From Thermoplasmata archaeon (GTDB taxonomy: Archaea > Thermoplasmatota > Thermoplasmata > Lutacidiplasmatales > UBA184): 5,725 bases of DNA. Shown piece after piece: positions 4,249 to 5,725 of the stretch. A model generated the notes under the pieces. The model did not search any database and was not told the DNA's origin. It saw only the letters and a program-made list of their open reading frames with translations. Location of the stretch: contig JAJZGO010000099.1 of assembly GCA_021798415.1 (NCBI GenBank), positions 1 to 5,725 on the forward strand. The letters run 5' to 3'. How positions within the stretch are numbered: the stretch's first letter is position 1; every line of letters starts with the position of its first letter. The position numbers were made by a program, and so were the translations under genes.

Positions 4249-5725
4249 TCACTTCGCGACGGCATCGCGAGCGGACGGAGCCCGCGTGAGTCCGGCGAGG
4301 TGGTCGCAGTCGCGGCAGTCGGCCAGCCAGCAGACGACGGGGCAGACGGAGGCGGCCCACCTCGGGAGCTGGTGGACCAACGCGGCGACTGCGTCCTCGG
4401 GGACGGCACGGACGAGGCGCAGCGAGACCAGCAGAACGACAATCCCCACCGCGATGAACCCAATCACGAAGACCGCACGGTATCCCAGGAAGGCCAACGG
4501 GAGGGCGACCGCGACGAACATCGCGAGACTCGAGGACCAGATGCGGGCGATCGATGCGGTGTCGAACCGCACGAGGTCGGTGCCGCGCAGCCCGACGTAG
4601 ACCGTCAGGAGGGCGACCCAGTACATCGCCGAATTGCCGACGGCGGCCCCCATCATCCCCATCGAGGGAACGAGCCCCACCGAGAGGCCCACGTTCGCGA
4701 GCAGCGCGAGGGCGGAGGCTTCGAGGATGAGCCCCGTGCGACGGACTCCCGACGCGAGCGCGACGAGGATCACGTACGGGATCGAGGCCGCGCTGATGAC
4801 GAGGAGCATCGCGAGCGGGACGCTCGCCGGAACGAACGCGCTGCCGAGCAGGAGACGAAGCACGAACGGTCCTACGGCGGCGAGACCGAGGGCGAACGGG
4901 ACGAAGACCAGCACGACGAGCGTGATCGATGTCCGTCCGGCCGCGCGGATCGCGTCGAGGTCGCCCCGGCCGAATAGGGCGGAGATCCTGGGGACGAGCA
5001 CGGTCGCGATCGGGCCCACGAGGAACATGCTCCCCGTCGTCATCAGGATCGCATAGTTGTAGACGCCGACGGTCGAGAGCGCGGTCAGCGAAGCGAGGAC
5101 CAACCGGTCCACGTAGGACGCCGAGGTGCCGATCAGGGACGACGCGAAGATCGGGATCGAGTAGAGGAGCAGGCTGCGGTAGATCGTGGTCCCCCGGGCG
5201 CGGGCGGCTCTCCCCGGCGCCAAGGGAGCGAGCGGGCGGGTACCTCGAAGGACGGCAACCAGGCAAAGAAGGAGGCCGATCGCCGAGCCCGCCACCCAAC
5301 CGAGGACGATCGTCGGCACGCCCGGGACGGCCCGGAGGAAGAGGACCGGGAGGCCGTACGTCGCGAGGCTGGCCGCCATGTACACGCGCGCGTACGTGGC
5401 GAACCGTTGGAGCCCCAGCAGCACCGACTGGAGGATCGTGGCGGCCGTCACGAAGCCCGAGTACAGCCCGAGGAGCTCGATCGTCATGGCGAACCGGGGC
5501 GTGTGGAAGAAGAAGGTGCTCAGGGGCCAGGAGGCCGCGGCGACCACGACCGCGGCGACGACCGAGAGCAATCCGGCCGTTGCCAACGCGGACCGGACCA
5601 GGGCCCGCAAGGGGTCCCGATCCCCCCGCCCCTGGTAGAACGCGAGGAAATGTTGAAAGCCGGCCCCCAGGCCGAGCACCGCCGCCGTACTGGCGATCAG
5701 GGCCACGGCCGAGAGGACGACGACC
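4249..5725 (-). CDS. Polysaccharide flippase (MATE/Wzx-like), N-terminus outside window
   Basis: The minus-strand frame is open from the window edge to the TGA at 4249-4251, about 491 residues. A GTG at 5704-5706 is in frame, but hydrophobic residues continue upstream of it, so the true start is probably beyond the window with one or two membrane segments missing. About 12-13 hydrophobic segments are visible. Family-like landmarks are LGLGAGFQHFLAFYQGRGD near the visible N-terminus, the YSIPIFASSLIGTSASYVDRL segment in the middle, the VGVYNYA and VGPIATVLVPRISALFGRGD stretch, and the end EDAVAALVHQLPRW. Such proteins move lipid-linked sugars across the cytoplasmic membrane for polysaccharide or glycan assembly, which fits the nearby glycosyltransferase. 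After the usual end there is an extra tail of about 35 residues containing four cysteines (codons at 4342, 4330, 4315 and 4306), an unusual addition for this family. Confidence 0.9.
   Translation of the reverse strand, partial: VVVLSAVALIASTAAVLGLGAGFQHFLAFYQGRGDRDPLRALVRSALATAGLLSVVAAVVVAAASWPLSTFFFHTPRFAMTIELLGLYSGFVTAATILQSVLLGLQRFATYARVYMAASLATYGLPVLFLRAVPGVPTIVLGWVAGSAIGLLLCLVAVLRGTRPLAPLAPGRAARARGTTIYRSLLLYSIPIFASSLIGTSASYVDRLVLASLTALSTVGVYNYAILMTTGSMFLVGPIATVLVPRISALFGRGDLDAIRAAGRTSITLVVLVFVPFALGLAAVGPFVLRLLLGSAFVPASVPLAMLLVISAASIPYVILVALASGVRRTGLILEASALALLANVGLSVGLVPSMGMMGAAVGNSAMYWVALLTVYVGLRGTDLVRFDTASIARIWSSSLAMFVAVALPLAFLGYRAVFVIGFIAVGIVVLLVSLRLVRAVPEDAVAALVHQLPRWAASVCPVVCWLADCRDCDHLAGLTRAPSARDAVAK

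Noticed and set aside
4300..4977. Open frame of 225 codons on the plus strand
   Set aside because: It is antisense to the clearly real flippase, and its Asp/Glu/Arg/His-rich translation is a typical shadow of hydrophobic codons.

Overview
The window is a GC-rich stretch (roughly two thirds G+C by eye) with tightly packed genes, ATGA stop/start overlaps and a heterodisulfide-reductase (Hdr) operon. This suggests an uncultivated, high-GC archaeon, possibly a Thermoplasmatota-type lineage. That placement is an inference from gene content and style; there is no rRNA or other taxonomic marker here, and a bacterium with an Hdr-like locus is not excluded.

Left part (1-2173, + strand): the 3' third of hdrA, an 83-residue winged-helix-like protein, hdrC and hdrB. 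The first three are linked by two ATGA overlaps, and hdrB follows hdrC after 13 bases, so the four genes look like one operon. HdrA would carry FAD and Fe-S clusters, HdrC two [4Fe-4S] clusters, and HdrB the noncubane cluster of the CCG domain. The set is not canonical: HdrA has Glu in place of a cluster Cys in its last ferredoxin motif, and HdrB has no cysteine in its first 218 residues, so only one of the usual two CCG sites remains. The complex probably acts as an electron-transfer module with a substrate or partner unlike that of methanogen HdrABC.

Middle part (2139-3630): a family-2 glycosyltransferase on the minus strand, whose end overlaps the end of hdrB by 35 bases, and, divergently, a small SnoaL/NTF2-fold protein on the plus strand. 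They share a 112-base intergenic promoter region.

Right part (3631-5725): a gene-free interval of 618 bases between two convergent genes, then the minus-strand 3' portion of a polytopic polysaccharide flippase (MATE/Wzx-like) that runs off the window edge. With the glycosyltransferase it suggests a cell-surface glycan or exopolysaccharide region. The gene-free interval is the most unexpected part. It holds many perfect inverted repeats, including a 58-base three-way-junction element with an 11-bp closing stem, and two overlapping hairpins that cannot form together. It may encode a structured non-coding RNA or be the footprint of a small mobile or repeat element; the sequence alone does not decide.
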